Shown: positions 5,113 through 5,151 of the stretch, in pieces
How the letters are laid out: the number at the start of each line of letters is the position of its first letter
How positions within the stretch are numbered: the stretch's first letter is position 1
From: Pseudomonadota bacterium
Lineage (GTDB): Bacteria > Pseudomonadota > Gammaproteobacteria > Burkholderiales > Casimicrobiaceae
Assembly: GCA_029571495.1 (NCBI GenBank)
Contig: JAKPSO010000684.1
Location: 1 to 5,151 of the forward strand
Length of the DNA: 5,151 nucleotides
Direction of reading: 5' to 3'
Notes under the pieces: model-generated
What the model was told of the DNA's origin: nothing
Databases searched by the model: none
The model's input: only the letters and a program-made list of their open reading frames with translations
Translations under genes and position numbers: made by a program

Positions 5113-5151
5113 GAGAAAATCGCGACCACACCGCCCGGGCTGACGGACAAA

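Overview
The window is about 60% GC with short, repeat-rich gaps between genes. The repeat types are a REP-like hairpin pair of the TGTRGGAGCGGC class, a CGTAGCCTCGATG inverted pair, a GTAGGATGGGT-type unit and the CCCTTCGACAAGCTCAGGGCG unit. Together with the protein families they suggest a gammaproteobacterium, most likely of the Xanthomonadales/Lysobacterales (Lysobacter/Rhodanobacter-like). This placement is inferred from remembered patterns; there is no phylogenetic marker in the window.

Layout. 1-320: AT-richer non-coding stretch with two related 15-bp palindromes and a REP-type inverted pair. 321-1052 (+): CysQ-like 3',5'-bisphosphate nucleotidase (PAP phosphatase), whose stop codon lies inside the left arm of a hairpin repeat (1048-1132). 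1165-1473 (-): thioredoxin-fold [2Fe-2S] ferredoxin of the Aquifex/Clostridium/Shethna type. After a 40-bp divergent spacer, 1514-2754 (+) is a CaiB/BaiF (family III) CoA transferase with a single-base frameshift near 1816/1817. 2755-3294: non-coding, mostly repeats. 3295-3762 (+): DUF5063 protein with a GTG start and the only clear Shine-Dalgarno in the window. 3763-4161: non-coding, mostly repeat. 4162-5112 or beyond (-): DUF1853 protein, open to the right edge.

The genes do not form an operon or an obvious shared pathway. CysQ clears PAP from sulfate assimilation, the ferredoxin carries electrons, the CoA transferase moves CoA between carboxylic acids, and the two DUF proteins have no assigned function. 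There is no transposase, CRISPR array, tRNA, rRNA or recognisable defence system.

The most unusual structure is a pair of ~313-bp repeats in inverted orientation (2910-3222 and 3809-4122) tightly flanking the DUF5063 gene. Both copies contain the same ordered series of hairpins. The inner part of one long stem has entirely different sequence in the two copies yet remains self-complementary in each, which suggests selection for structure rather than sequence.
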